NCBI RefSeq assembly: GCF_013032445.1
Contig: NZ_WQCA01000021.1
Location: 1-48,552 of the forward strand
Source of the DNA: Ruegeria arenilitoris
Lineage (GTDB): Bacteria > Pseudomonadota > Alphaproteobacteria > Rhodobacterales > Rhodobacteraceae
Direction: 5' to 3'
Length of the DNA: 48,552 bases
This document shows, piece by piece, positions 1 to 7,550 of this stretch. Under the pieces are notes generated by a model. That model ran no database searches, was not told the origin of the DNA, and saw only the letters and a list, made by a program, of their open reading frames with translations. The position numbers and the translations under genes were made by a program. Positions within the stretch are counted from its first letter, which is position 1. The number at the start of each line of letters is the position of its first letter.

Positions 1-1913
1 GCTTACATCCTTCCGAAAGTTTTTTTGAGTTCTGCGACTTGAGCTACATCCAACATTCGGGTTGGCATACCTCGCAGTGCCAACAGTAACTTGGCTGTTT
101 CTTCTAACTCTTCTGCTGCACAGACAGCTGAGAACAGATCCTTTCCTGATACGACAGGTCCGTGATTGGCCAGCAGAGCAGCACTATAATTGCCGCCCAA
201 TTCGCGGATCAAATCACCGGATTTCGGGTCACCCGGCTTGACGTATGGAACCAGTTTGACCGTGCCGACGCGCATGACCACGTAGGGTGTAAGCGGTGGA
301 ATACAGTCATCAGGATCGGTGTCTTCCAAACAGGACAGAGCAGTGGCCCAGGTCGAATGCAGATGAACCACGGCGCCCGCTTCTGGTCTCGTCTCATAGA
401 AGGCTTGATGCAGAAAAACTTCCTTGGTCGGCTTGTCTCCTGAAACGTGGTTTCCATCCAAATCAATCTTGGCTATGCGCTCGGGGTCGATATTGCCCAA
501 AGTCGAGTTGGTAGGTGTCATAAGGATTCCGTCATGCAGCCGGGCAGAGACATTGCCCGCAGTGCCAACGGAAAAGCCACGTGCAAACAGCGAGGCACAC
601 AGCTCCGACATTTGCTGTCGTAATGCCTGCTCTTCAGAACTCATTTGCCGGCCTCCATCATTCTGAGGGCCTTGGCGAAAAAGTCCGGAGCGCCGAAGTT
701 TCCAGACTTTAGAGCCAGCGCAATGGGTTCAGTTTTTCCAACGCTCAGGACTGGCACGCCCGGGTCAATTTCTGGCCCAATTGACATGGCCGGTGACCCC
801 AGTGCCTCGGAGACAGCCTTGGCAACGGCTCCCGAGGTCTCCCCTCCTGCCACCACCAATCGCTTGTAGCTCTTCTGAACAAGCTCGCGCGCGGTATCTG
901 CAAAGAGATTGTCCAGCCTGTCCGCTACAGCTTCCTGACCAAATTGACTTTGGATCGCGCGCACATCATCCGGACTTCCCGACGAGTACGCGAGCGGAGC
1001 CTGACCCGAATACGCTTCAAAGAAGTCCAGAAGCGTCTGTGTGGTCACATCCCCGGACATGACGCTCGGAACATCAATAGCGAAGGTCGGATGGGATTCT
1101 GCATGTACATGTATCTGCCCACGGGTGGCACCGGAACACGACCCGGCAAGGATAGCGGCGGGCCCAGTGATACCTGTGAACACACTGCCACCTCTTTTGG
1201 ACGAAGCTTTTCTGACGAAGTTTTTGGGTAGACCCAATGCTATCCCGGATCCCCCGGTAATGAGCTGGGCATCCTTAAGAGCCCCGCCCCAGGCCAGCAA
1301 ATCCTCGTCCGAAATCGCATCACCGATTACAAAGCGTTCGTTTGCGTTCTGCAACGCATCAGCAATCGCCTCTGGCCCTTGCTTCACTGTGTCAATTGGC
1401 ACCAATCCAACCGCTTCTTCGGTCTGATGTTGCAACCAGCGCCTGATGTTGGCGTCCGTCATCGGAGTAAGAGGGTGATTTTCCATCCCAGACTCGTGTA
1501 GCGGCTTACCGAGCACAAAGAGATGGCCCTGGCAAACCGTACGCCCCGTGGTGGGAAAGGCCGGACAGAAAACCACCTTTTGCGCACTCAGTTCATTGGC
1601 CAACGCTTCCGCAACGGGGCCGATGTTCCCTTCTTTTGTGGAATCGAATGTCGAGCAATACTTGAAGATGAACTGCTGGCATCCTTGGTCCGCGAGCCAC
1701 CGCAGGGCCCGCAGGCTGTCCGCAATGGCTTCCTCGACCGGTGCTGTCCGGCTTTTGAGTGAGATCACACCCGCTTCGATCTCCTTATCCGCCGACGTCG
1801 TCGGAATACCCGGAAATTGAGCCGTTCGTAATCCACCCTCCGGCTCAACGCCCTTTGCCAAGGTGTTCGCAATATCACTCGCACCAGTAAAATCGTCCGC
1901 AATGACACCGATT
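1..1913. repeat. Direct repeat copy 1 (otnK-otnC module)
   Basis: This stretch matches 19050-20962 base for base, at a constant offset of 19,049, wherever I compared them. It holds all of otnC and all of otnK except its first two codons. At the right end both copies read ...ACCGATT; then copy 1 has TT and copy 2 has AG before the shared CAT of the start codon. The left end cannot be fixed because the window begins inside or exactly at the border of the repeat. Confidence 0.97.
3..644 (-). CDS. otnC: 3-oxo-tetronate 4-phosphate decarboxylase, class II aldolase family (copy 1)
   Basis: A cytosolic class II aldolase-fold enzyme of 213 residues, the usual length for OtnC. It is expected to decarboxylate 3-oxo-tetronate 4-phosphate to dihydroxyacetone phosphate. 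Visible motifs are GTAGNVS at 27-33, TPTNS at 43-47, a KEVFLH stretch with the candidate catalytic Glu75, the zinc ligands in HLH (94-96) and the third ligand in NHGP (His161). Its ATG overlaps the otnK stop by 4 bases, so the pair is translationally coupled. The assignment as OtnC rather than fuculose-phosphate aldolase rests mainly on pairing with otnK. The tail of the gene carries an AAGGA motif that, in copy 2, serves the next gene, which suggests that another gene may follow to the left of this window. Confidence 0.9.
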   Translation of the reverse strand: MSSEEQALRQQMSELCASLFARGFSVGTAGNVSARLHDGILMTPTNSTLGNIDPERIAKIDLDGNHVSGDKPTKEVFLHQAFYETRPEAGAVVHLHSTWATALSCLEDTDPDDCIPPLTPYVVMRVGTVKLVPYVKPGDPKSGDLIRELGGNYSAALLANHGPVVSGKDLFSAVCAAEELEETAKLLLALRGMPTRMLDVAQVAELKKTFGRM

Positions 1914-1918
1914 TTCAT
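641..1918 (-). CDS. otnK: 3-oxo-tetronate kinase, four-carbon acid sugar kinase family (copy 1)
   Basis: A 425-residue cytosolic kinase of the DUF1537 / four-carbon acid sugar kinase family, expected to use ATP to phosphorylate 3-oxo-tetronate (threonate and erythronate catabolism) at C4. The N-terminal substrate domain opens with IADDFTGASD (6-15), the hallmark of the family; the C-terminal nucleotide domain contains GGETSG (about 358-363). The ATG overlaps the stop of the upstream hydrolase by 4 bases and overlaps otnC downstream. No good Shine-Dalgarno sequence precedes it (GGGACATTGAACT before ATG), so initiation here probably depends on coupling. Apart from residue 2 (Lys here, Leu in copy 2) the protein is identical to that at 19690-20967. 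Confidence 0.93.
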   Translation of the reverse strand: MKIGVIADDFTGASDIANTLAKGVEPEGGLRTAQFPGIPTTSADKEIEAGVISLKSRTAPVEEAIADSLRALRWLADQGCQQFIFKYCSTFDSTKEGNIGPVAEALANELSAQKVVFCPAFPTTGRTVCQGHLFVLGKPLHESGMENHPLTPMTDANIRRWLQHQTEEAVGLVPIDTVKQGPEAIADALQNANERFVIGDAISDEDLLAWGGALKDAQLITGGSGIALGLPKNFVRKASSKRGGSVFTGITGPAAILAGSCSGATRGQIHVHAESHPTFAIDVPSVMSGDVTTQTLLDFFEAYSGQAPLAYSSGSPDDVRAIQSQFGQEAVADRLDNLFADTARELVQKSYKRLVVAGGETSGAVAKAVSEALGSPAMSIGPEIDPGVPVLSVGKTEPIALALKSGNFGAPDFFAKALRMMEAGK

Positions 1919-2712
1919 AGTTCAATGTCCCGCGTCGGCCCTGGATCCAGCCTATGGATATGCGGTGCCGCACCCACGGGAAATACCTCACGGACAAGTG
2001 GATCATGGCCGGGCACGATAAGCCTAGGATGCGACGCTAACTTCTCGAGTGTATCGAAACCATCCATCATGTCTTGCAGGTCGACGACGATAGGAAAGGC
2101 TTTGCGCGCCATGAAATTCTCGTAATAATGCGAGGCATCAGAGGCGAGTACCATCCACCCGGCTGCCGTTCTTACGCGCACGCATTGCAACCCGCGCGAA
2201 TGCCCTCCGATGCAGTGCACCGTGACCCCATCTGCAATCTCGGCTTCTCCGTCGTAGAACACGACCTTGCCCGAATAGAGACGCTTTACGACCTCGCAGA
2301 CATGGCCAGCCGTGAAAGGAGCACGCAGGTAGTCATGGCACATGCAGGGACCTGTAGCGAAGGCCATTTCCGCCAACTGCATGTGCAACTTCGCGTTAGG
2401 GAACATATGCAGCCCCCCCGCGTGGTCATAATGAAGGTGGGTCACGATGACCTCAGTCACCGCTTCCGGCGAAATGCCTAAGGGCCGCAGAGCTTCGCGA
2501 GGGTCCATCGCGATGGGACGACCACGGGCCGCTGCCTCATCGGAGTCGTAACCAGTATCGACCAGAATGACTTTGTTGCCGCGTTTGAGCACCCAAACGA
2601 AATAGTCCATCGCATGGGGCGCGTCATGATTATCATCGACGATGAAACTATCAGCTCGCGTCCGTGCATTTCGATCCGCGTATTTCACTGCATGGATTTC
2701 CCAATCGTTCAT
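1915..2712 (-). CDS. Metallo-beta-lactamase-fold hydrolase, lactonase-like
   Basis: A 265-residue MBL-fold protein resembling the N-acyl homoserine lactonase branch. The zinc signature HLHYDHAGG is at 92-100, with further ligands in GGHSRG (His171), SDASH (Asp192) and PGHD (His236), so a complete dinuclear site is present. There is no signal peptide, so it should be cytosolic. It overlaps its neighbours by 4 bases on each side and is firmly inside the TTT-otnKC operon. From context it may open a sugar-acid lactone to the free acid that OtnKC then degrades; quorum quenching is the alternative. The substrate cannot be read from sequence. Confidence 0.85.
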   Translation of the reverse strand: MNDWEIHAVKYADRNARTRADSFIVDDNHDAPHAMDYFVWVLKRGNKVILVDTGYDSDEAAARGRPIAMDPREALRPLGISPEAVTEVIVTHLHYDHAGGLHMFPNAKLHMQLAEMAFATGPCMCHDYLRAPFTAGHVCEVVKRLYSGKVVFYDGEAEIADGVTVHCIGGHSRGLQCVRVRTAAGWMVLASDASHYYENFMARKAFPIVVDLQDMMDGFDTLEKLASHPRLIVPGHDPLVREVFPVGAAPHIHRLDPGPTRDIEL

Positions 2713-2996
2713 CGGATGACCTCGGAGTATTTGTGAACCACCTTGGTGGCGATCATATCAGCCACTGCCGTATCAAAGGACTGAAAATGCGCGCTTTCTA
2801 AGTGGGCAGAGAACGCCGCGCTGTCATCATAAACCTCATAGAGAAAAACTGTCTCGGGTTCGTCGCCGAGACAAACGTCAAACTGGCGGCATCCGATTTC
2901 TTCACGCAAAGAAGTTGAAGCGTTTTCGACCATCAGCGGCAAGAAAGCGCCTCTCTTACCGGGTTTGAGAGTGAAAGTGACAGTGACTACAAACAT
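2709..2996 (-). CDS. ABM-domain protein (putative quinol monooxygenase / LsrG-like)
   Basis: A 95-residue single-domain ferredoxin-like protein of the antibiotic biosynthesis monooxygenase family, at full family length. The family includes quinol monooxygenases and LsrG, an isomerase acting on a phosphorylated five-carbon ketose-like compound. It overlaps the MBL gene by 4 bases and touches the large permease gene by one base (TGATG). Inside a four-carbon acid sugar operon that lacks a visible otnI isomerase, a LsrG-like isomerase or an accessory role is plausible, but that is inference. Family call firm, function open. Confidence 0.8.
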   Translation of the reverse strand: MFVVTVTFTLKPGKRGAFLPLMVENASTSLREEIGCRQFDVCLGDEPETVFLYEVYDDSAAFSAHLESAHFQSFDTAVADMIATKVVHKYSEVIR

Positions 2997-4507
2997 CAGA
3001 CAGAAAGTCCTTTCAAACGTGAGAATGCGCGCTTTGCGACGGGCAGTTGGCTGAGGATCAGACCAATGTTGAGCACCAGCAGAATGGTCGCTCCGGGTCG
3101 TGAAAAGAAGACCGAAAGATCTCCGTCCGACAAGAACAGCGACCGGCGGAAGGTTTCGTCAAACAGGCTGCCCAGAATAACCCCGATCACCAACGGCGCG
3201 ATTGGGTATTTCATCAGGTTCATGAAATAGGCAACGGCACCGACGCCGAGCATCAGGTAGAGATCATTGATGCCCCCACCAACGCTGAAAGACCCAATTG
3301 TTGTCAGAACCATAACGACGGGCAAAAAGATGGTCTGCGGGATGGCAAGGATTTTGATAAATACCCGAGCGGTGAAAAGCCCCATAAGAAACATTGTCAG
3401 GGATGCCAGAACCAGGATCGCAACCACGCGCAGAATGATCTCGGGATCAATCGTCGGCCCCGGGATCACATTGTTAATCTTGAAAGCGCCCATCAAAGCG
3501 GCCGCAGGTGGTGAACCGGGTATACCCAACACCAAAAGCGGGATCAGCGCGCCGCCAATACAGGCGTTATTTGCGGTCTCAGAACACAGCAGACCTTCCA
3601 ATGACCCTTTGCCGAACTTGTTGCCCTCAGTAGATACGGTCTTGCCAACACCGTAGCTGACCCAACCGGCGACATCTTCGCCAACTCCGGGAAGTGCTCC
3701 TACCCCTGTCCCGATCACGCCTGACCGGCCAATGGTGGGCAGGTAGCGCCGAATAGAGCGAAGGTTCGGAAGAATGCGGCCTTTCAGGGCCAGAACTTTC
3801 CCGGCCTCAACGTGCCTCAAACCGTCAATGATTTGGGGAATGGCAAAGGCCCCCATCAAAACTGGTACGACCTGAAATCCGCTCATCAGGTAAGACCAGC
3901 CGAAGGTGTAGCGCGGTTCAGACAACAGAGGGTCGAGCCCGACCATGGACATCGCAAGCCCGATCAAACCGGCGATCCATCCCTTAATCACCAGGTCTTC
4001 GCTCATCAAAGTGCCAGAAAGCAGAATGCCGAACAGGGCCAGCAGTGCTTTCTCCGGGCTTGCGATGTTCTTTGAAACCAAAAGCAGCGCCCAGACAAAA
4101 ATCAAAAGCGTGATAGTTCCGATAACTGTGCCAATGAAACTGGCCGTCGTGGTCAGCCCTAGTGCTTCGCCCCCTCGACCCGCTTTGGCCAGAGGGTAGC
4201 CATCCATGGCCGTCGCCGCACTGGCTGCCGTGCCCGGAATGTTTAGCAAAATAGACGGGTAAGAGCCGCCGTAAATCGCGCCGACATAAGCCCCGAGCAA
4301 AGCGATGAGCGAATAATCGAGCGGGATTTTGTTGCCGAAGAAACCCGTCAGGATCGTCACGGCCAGGGTTGCCGTAAGGCCGGGCAAAGCGCCGAACGTG
4401 ATGCCCAGGAACACGGATGCAATCAAATACAGATAGGTCAGCGGGTCCACTGCCAGGCCCACGAATGCAGTCCCAAATCCAGCCAGTTGCGAAAGAATAA
4501 AGTCCAT
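2996..4507 (-). CDS. TTT transporter large permease (TctA family), system 1
   Basis: A 503-residue inner-membrane protein with many hydrophobic segments. It is the large channel-forming subunit of a tripartite tricarboxylate transporter, which moves carboxylates with an ion gradient. Typical TctA signatures are GALPGLTATLAV near residue 40, the region around YGGSYPSILLNIPG and a second GALPGVGEDVAG in the middle, reflecting the internal duplication of the family. It lies 4 bases after the small permease gene and runs straight into the ABM gene. Substrate is unknown; the flanking otnKC genes suggest a four-carbon sugar acid or related hydroxy acid. Confidence 0.95.
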   Translation of the reverse strand: MDFILSQLAGFGTAFVGLAVDPLTYLYLIASVFLGITFGALPGLTATLAVTILTGFFGNKIPLDYSLIALLGAYVGAIYGGSYPSILLNIPGTAASAATAMDGYPLAKAGRGGEALGLTTTASFIGTVIGTITLLIFVWALLLVSKNIASPEKALLALFGILLSGTLMSEDLVIKGWIAGLIGLAMSMVGLDPLLSEPRYTFGWSYLMSGFQVVPVLMGAFAIPQIIDGLRHVEAGKVLALKGRILPNLRSIRRYLPTIGRSGVIGTGVGALPGVGEDVAGWVSYGVGKTVSTEGNKFGKGSLEGLLCSETANNACIGGALIPLLVLGIPGSPPAAALMGAFKINNVIPGPTIDPEIILRVVAILVLASLTMFLMGLFTARVFIKILAIPQTIFLPVVMVLTTIGSFSVGGGINDLYLMLGVGAVAYFMNLMKYPIAPLVIGVILGSLFDETFRRSLFLSDGDLSVFFSRPGATILLVLNIGLILSQLPVAKRAFSRLKGLSV

Positions 4508-4511
4508 CCGG

Positions 4512-5261
4512 TCAGTCTTTCCATAGCGGACGAAGCGTCACGTAGTAGTGGTATTCGATTTGCTTGAAGATCAGCCCGCCGCGCGCGGGCACGTTCTGCC
4601 GGAAAACAAAGGCCATCGCACAAACGAGGATCAGCGGGGCAAGTATTGCCACCAATGGAACGAACCGCAAAACGCGTTCGGAAGCCGCTTTGGTCAACAC
4701 CACTAGTGTTAACGCGACCCACAAGGCCAGTGTGAACCAATCATCACCGTGTGCATTCCAATCCGCCTGAGCAGGAAACACGGCGAACGCAAACAAACCG
4801 GCGACGACAACTGCGACACATGCCAACAAAGCGCGCCGCGCATGACCTCCGTGGTAGCCGTAAGTCAAAGCTGTAATCAGCAACCCAGAACACAGAATGA
4901 AGTCCACTCTGGGGACCAGTCCGACGACATATGCAAGAAGGATCAGGCCGATTGTTGATGCTCGATAGGCTTCCGACTTATCCCATCCGATCCCCAAAGC
5001 ACTGAGCGCTTTTTGGGCTCCACCTGAACGGATCGAAATAGCCAGCAAGACGAAGGACAAGCCAAGCAATCCACCGAAGATGAACAGCGGTACAATTGCA
5101 GCCGAGTTGTACCAATCAGATCCACTTACACCTGCGCGGTTTTCACCCCAAAGCGGGATGTCCGACGTCTTCCAAAGGAAAAAGGTGGAAATTGCTATCA
5201 GACCAATCGATGCCCAGAAATCGCGCGCCCGCATGATCAGTGTATCGTCAGGTTTGTCCAT
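4512..5261 (-). CDS. TTT transporter small permease (TctB family), system 1
   Basis: A 249-residue membrane protein placed between the binding protein and the large permease, where TctB subunits belong. It shows a first transmembrane segment after RARDFWASIG, then several further hydrophobic helices to a short charged tail ending LRPLWKD. At 249 residues it is clearly longer than the other two small permeases in this window (143 and 155), with extra membrane segments in the middle. Start: ATG at 5259-5261; MRARDF at residue 10 is a possible later start. A strong hairpin (5280-5303) separates it from the binding-protein gene. Confidence 0.85.
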   Translation of the reverse strand: MDKPDDTLIMRARDFWASIGLIAISTFFLWKTSDIPLWGENRAGVSGSDWYNSAAIVPLFIFGGLLGLSFVLLAISIRSGGAQKALSALGIGWDKSEAYRASTIGLILLAYVVGLVPRVDFILCSGLLITALTYGYHGGHARRALLACVAVVVAGLFAFAVFPAQADWNAHGDDWFTLALWVALTLVVLTKAASERVLRFVPLVAILAPLILVCAMAFVFRQNVPARGGLIFKQIEYHYYVTLRPLWKD

Positions 5262-5279
5262 TGCCTGCCTCTTGTCGGA

Positions 5280-5303
5280 AAGGGCGCGATCAGGCGCGCC
5301 CTT
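5280..5303 (-). terminator. Intercistronic hairpin between binding-protein and small-permease genes, system 1
   Basis: A perfect 9-base stem, AAGGGCGCG / CGCGCCCTT, with a 6-base loop, extendable by GG/CC across one bulged A. It lies just after the stop of the binding-protein gene in reading direction. There is no U-tract, so partial termination or 3' end protection of the upstream message is more likely than full termination. Confidence 0.7.
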
Positions 5304-5318
5304 CCAAAGGTGATCGGA

Positions 5319-6326
5319 TTATGGCTTCTCGATACCCAGCGACGCCGGATCGACGGTCGCTGCGCCCAGATCTTGCAAGGTATAGGCAAAGGTAGCTTCG
5401 AGGTTCGCAAACAGCTCTTGAGCTTCTTCGCCGTGTTGACCACCGACATCATAATTGTTTGCAGAGGCCCATTCAGCGACGGTGTCGGAGGCAATCGCTT
5501 GCTCGAAGGCATCACCAAGCGCGGCCTTTACGTCGTCCCCGGCTGAACTGTGAACTGCAAACCCGATGGCCTGCTTGAGCGGCAAATACTGATCGAGACC
5601 GTCATAAATGCCAAAGGCAGAAGGCACTGTTGCCCCTGCAATCCGCGCATCTTCGGGCGTCAACATCGCAAGCGGTTTAAGTTGACCGCCTTCGATCAAC
5701 GGGGCCTGTTCAGCTAGAGAAGTCACAACCAACGCAACTTCACCCGCTATCGCTGCCTCCTGCCCTGGCGCTGAGCCTTTGTATGGAACAAACTTGAATT
5801 CTGCACCGGACCCTTTTTCGATGGCCAGAAGGTTCAAGTGGTGGATCGAACCTGCGCCGGAAGCCGCCGCTGGAATAGTGCCAGGAGCAGCTTTCGCAGC
5901 GTCGACCAGTTCTTCCAGAGTATCGTAAGGACTCTCCGCAGGAACCGAGATCAGATCAGGTGATCCGCCAACAATGAACGGATACCAAAAATCAAATTTC
6001 TTATCCCAACCACCTTGCACAGCAGCGGTGACGTTCGACTCTGACAGACCAACCAATGTATAACCATCGTCTGGTTGGTTCATGACATAGACCATCCCGT
6101 TGGAGCCTGCGACACCACCTGTTTGATTGATCACATTGATCGAGACCGGAAGGTGTTTTTCCATCTCGGCCATGATCATTCGGTTGATCGTATCCGTGCC
6201 ACCTCCGGCCCCCCAGACCACAGCTGTAGTGATATCGCGATAGGGATAATCCTGCGCAACAGCTGCCCCTGCAATCCCGGTCGCCATCACGGCTGCGGCC
6301 GCCAACCGCCCTAGCTTTAGTTTCAT
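5319..6326 (-). CDS. TTT transporter periplasmic substrate-binding protein (TctC family), system 1
   Basis: A 335-residue exported solute-binding protein of the Bug/TctC family that delivers the substrate to the TctAB permease. The N terminus is a classic Sec signal peptide with a likely cut after AGAAVA. The ATG at 6324-6326 is chosen over the in-frame TTG two codons upstream because GGGAGG lies 8 bases before it. The body carries GAGGGTD near the mature N terminus and PYKGSAPG in the middle, as in the family. It is the first gene of the leftward operon, divergent from the dehydrogenase at 6462. Confidence 0.93.
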   Translation of the reverse strand: MKLKLGRLAAAAVMATGIAGAAVAQDYPYRDITTAVVWGAGGGTDTINRMIMAEMEKHLPVSINVINQTGGVAGSNGMVYVMNQPDDGYTLVGLSESNVTAAVQGGWDKKFDFWYPFIVGGSPDLISVPAESPYDTLEELVDAAKAAPGTIPAAASGAGSIHHLNLLAIEKGSGAEFKFVPYKGSAPGQEAAIAGEVALVVTSLAEQAPLIEGGQLKPLAMLTPEDARIAGATVPSAFGIYDGLDQYLPLKQAIGFAVHSSAGDDVKAALGDAFEQAIASDTVAEWASANNYDVGGQHGEEAQELFANLEATFAYTLQDLGAATVDPASLGIEKP

Positions 6327-6348
6327 TTCCAAGTCCTCCCAAACAACT

Positions 6349-6380
6349 TTGCGTTTATTATTGCATTTATTTGCGTATAC
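6349..6380. promoter_or_regulatory. Direct-repeat operator candidate in divergent promoter region A
   Basis: Three near-copies follow one another: TTGCGTTTAT (6349-6358), TTGCATTTAT (6361-6370) and TTGCGTATAC (6371-6380). They lie in the 135-base gap between the divergent transporter and dehydrogenase operons, the natural place for the GntR regulator (8575-9252) to bind. The last unit contains the palindrome GTATAC. Binding is inferred. Confidence 0.45.
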
Positions 6381-6461
6381 ATTAAAGAATGCGTTGTCAA
6401 CGGACTGTGGTGAAAGCTGCTAACGCGCTATGAATGCGAAACGGGAAGGAAGCGGGCTAAG

Positions 6462-7550
6462 ATGAAGAAAAGTTATGATGTGGCAGTATTCCACGGGGAC
6501 GGGATCGGCCCTGAAATTATGGCCCCTACGCTTGAAATCCTGCGTCAGCTCTCGCGCGGCAGTCCTTCCTACGAACTGGTGTTTACCGACGCTCCGGCAG
6601 GCGCAGGCCACTACGCCAACACTGGAGAATCGTTTCCGGCTGGATCACTCAAAACTGCACGCAACGCTGACGCGATTTTGCTGTCTGCAATGGGCTTGCC
6701 GGATGTTCGATATCCTGACGGAACCGAGATTTCACCGCAGATTGATCTGCGAAAGCAACTGGGACTTTTCGCTGGAGTACGGCCAGTAAAGGTAAGCAGC
6801 GGACAAATGACCCCCTTGGCGCTGCCTCCCGGAAAAGAGATCGACTTTGTCTTGATACGCGAAAGCACAGAAGGACTGTTCTTCACTCAAGGCGCTGGAG
6901 AAGTTACCGAACACGAAGCACGTGAAACTCTGCTGATCACTCGTGAGGTGTCCGAAAAACTGTTCCGTTTCGCGTTTGAACTCGCCCAGAACCGCAAAAG
7001 AACCGGGCGCGGCCGGGGTCGAGTTACATGTGTCGACAAAGCCAATGTATTCCGCGCCTTTGCATTCTTCAGATCGATGTTTGATGCAGAAGCCGCCCAC
7101 CATCCCGATTTGCAGGCAGACCATGCCTATGTTGATGCCACCGCACTGTGGATGGTCCAAAAACCTTGGGAGTTCGATGTCTTGGTGACCGAGAACATGT
7201 TCGGAGATATTCTCTCCGATCTTGGTGCGGGTCTCATGGGTGGTCTGGGACTGGCTCCGTCAGCGGATATCGGGTTGAATCACGCTGTATTCCAACCCTG
7301 CCATGGTTCCGCTCCGGACATTGCAGGACAGGGTATTGCCAACCCTTTTGCGATGATCCTGTCCGCAGCAATGATGCTGGAATGGTTGGGGTTGACCCAT
7401 GATCACCCAGGCCTTTCCTGCGACGGTGAACGATTGCGCGAAGCCGTGGAAAAAGTGACTGCGAACGGACAGAACCTGACGCGTGACTTAGGTGGCACTG
7501 CCGGAACGCAGGACGCAGCCTCATCGGTATTGGAAGTATTGCGGGCATGA
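6462..7550 (+). CDS. Isocitrate/isopropylmalate dehydrogenase family oxidoreductase (tartrate/D-malate type)
   Basis: A 362-residue NAD-dependent beta-hydroxyacid dehydrogenase. The fold signature GDGIGPE is at 12-18; substrate arginines sit in LRKQLGLFAGVRP and IRESTEG; the catalytic lysine is in VDKANV; the metal aspartates are in FGDILSDL; and the nucleotide region CHGSAPDIAGQGIANP is intact. The region that recognises the isopropyl group in LeuB is not obviously kept, so tartrate, malate or a tetronate is more likely than leucine biosynthesis. It heads a rightward unit divergent from the TTT-otnKC operon. Oxidation at C3 of a tetronate would feed OtnK directly. Confidence 0.9.
   Translation: MKKSYDVAVFHGDGIGPEIMAPTLEILRQLSRGSPSYELVFTDAPAGAGHYANTGESFPAGSLKTARNADAILLSAMGLPDVRYPDGTEISPQIDLRKQLGLFAGVRPVKVSSGQMTPLALPPGKEIDFVLIRESTEGLFFTQGAGEVTEHEARETLLITREVSEKLFRFAFELAQNRKRTGRGRGRVTCVDKANVFRAFAFFRSMFDAEAAHHPDLQADHAYVDATALWMVQKPWEFDVLVTENMFGDILSDLGAGLMGGLGLAPSADIGLNHAVFQPCHGSAPDIAGQGIANPFAMILSAAMMLEWLGLTHDHPGLSCDGERLREAVEKVTANGQNLTRDLGGTAGTQDAASSVLEVLRA

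Noticed and set aside
1041..1427. Long open frame opposite otnK (and its twin at 20090-20476)
   Set aside because: It lies wholly inside otnK on the other strand, has no ribosome site and no recognisable protein features.
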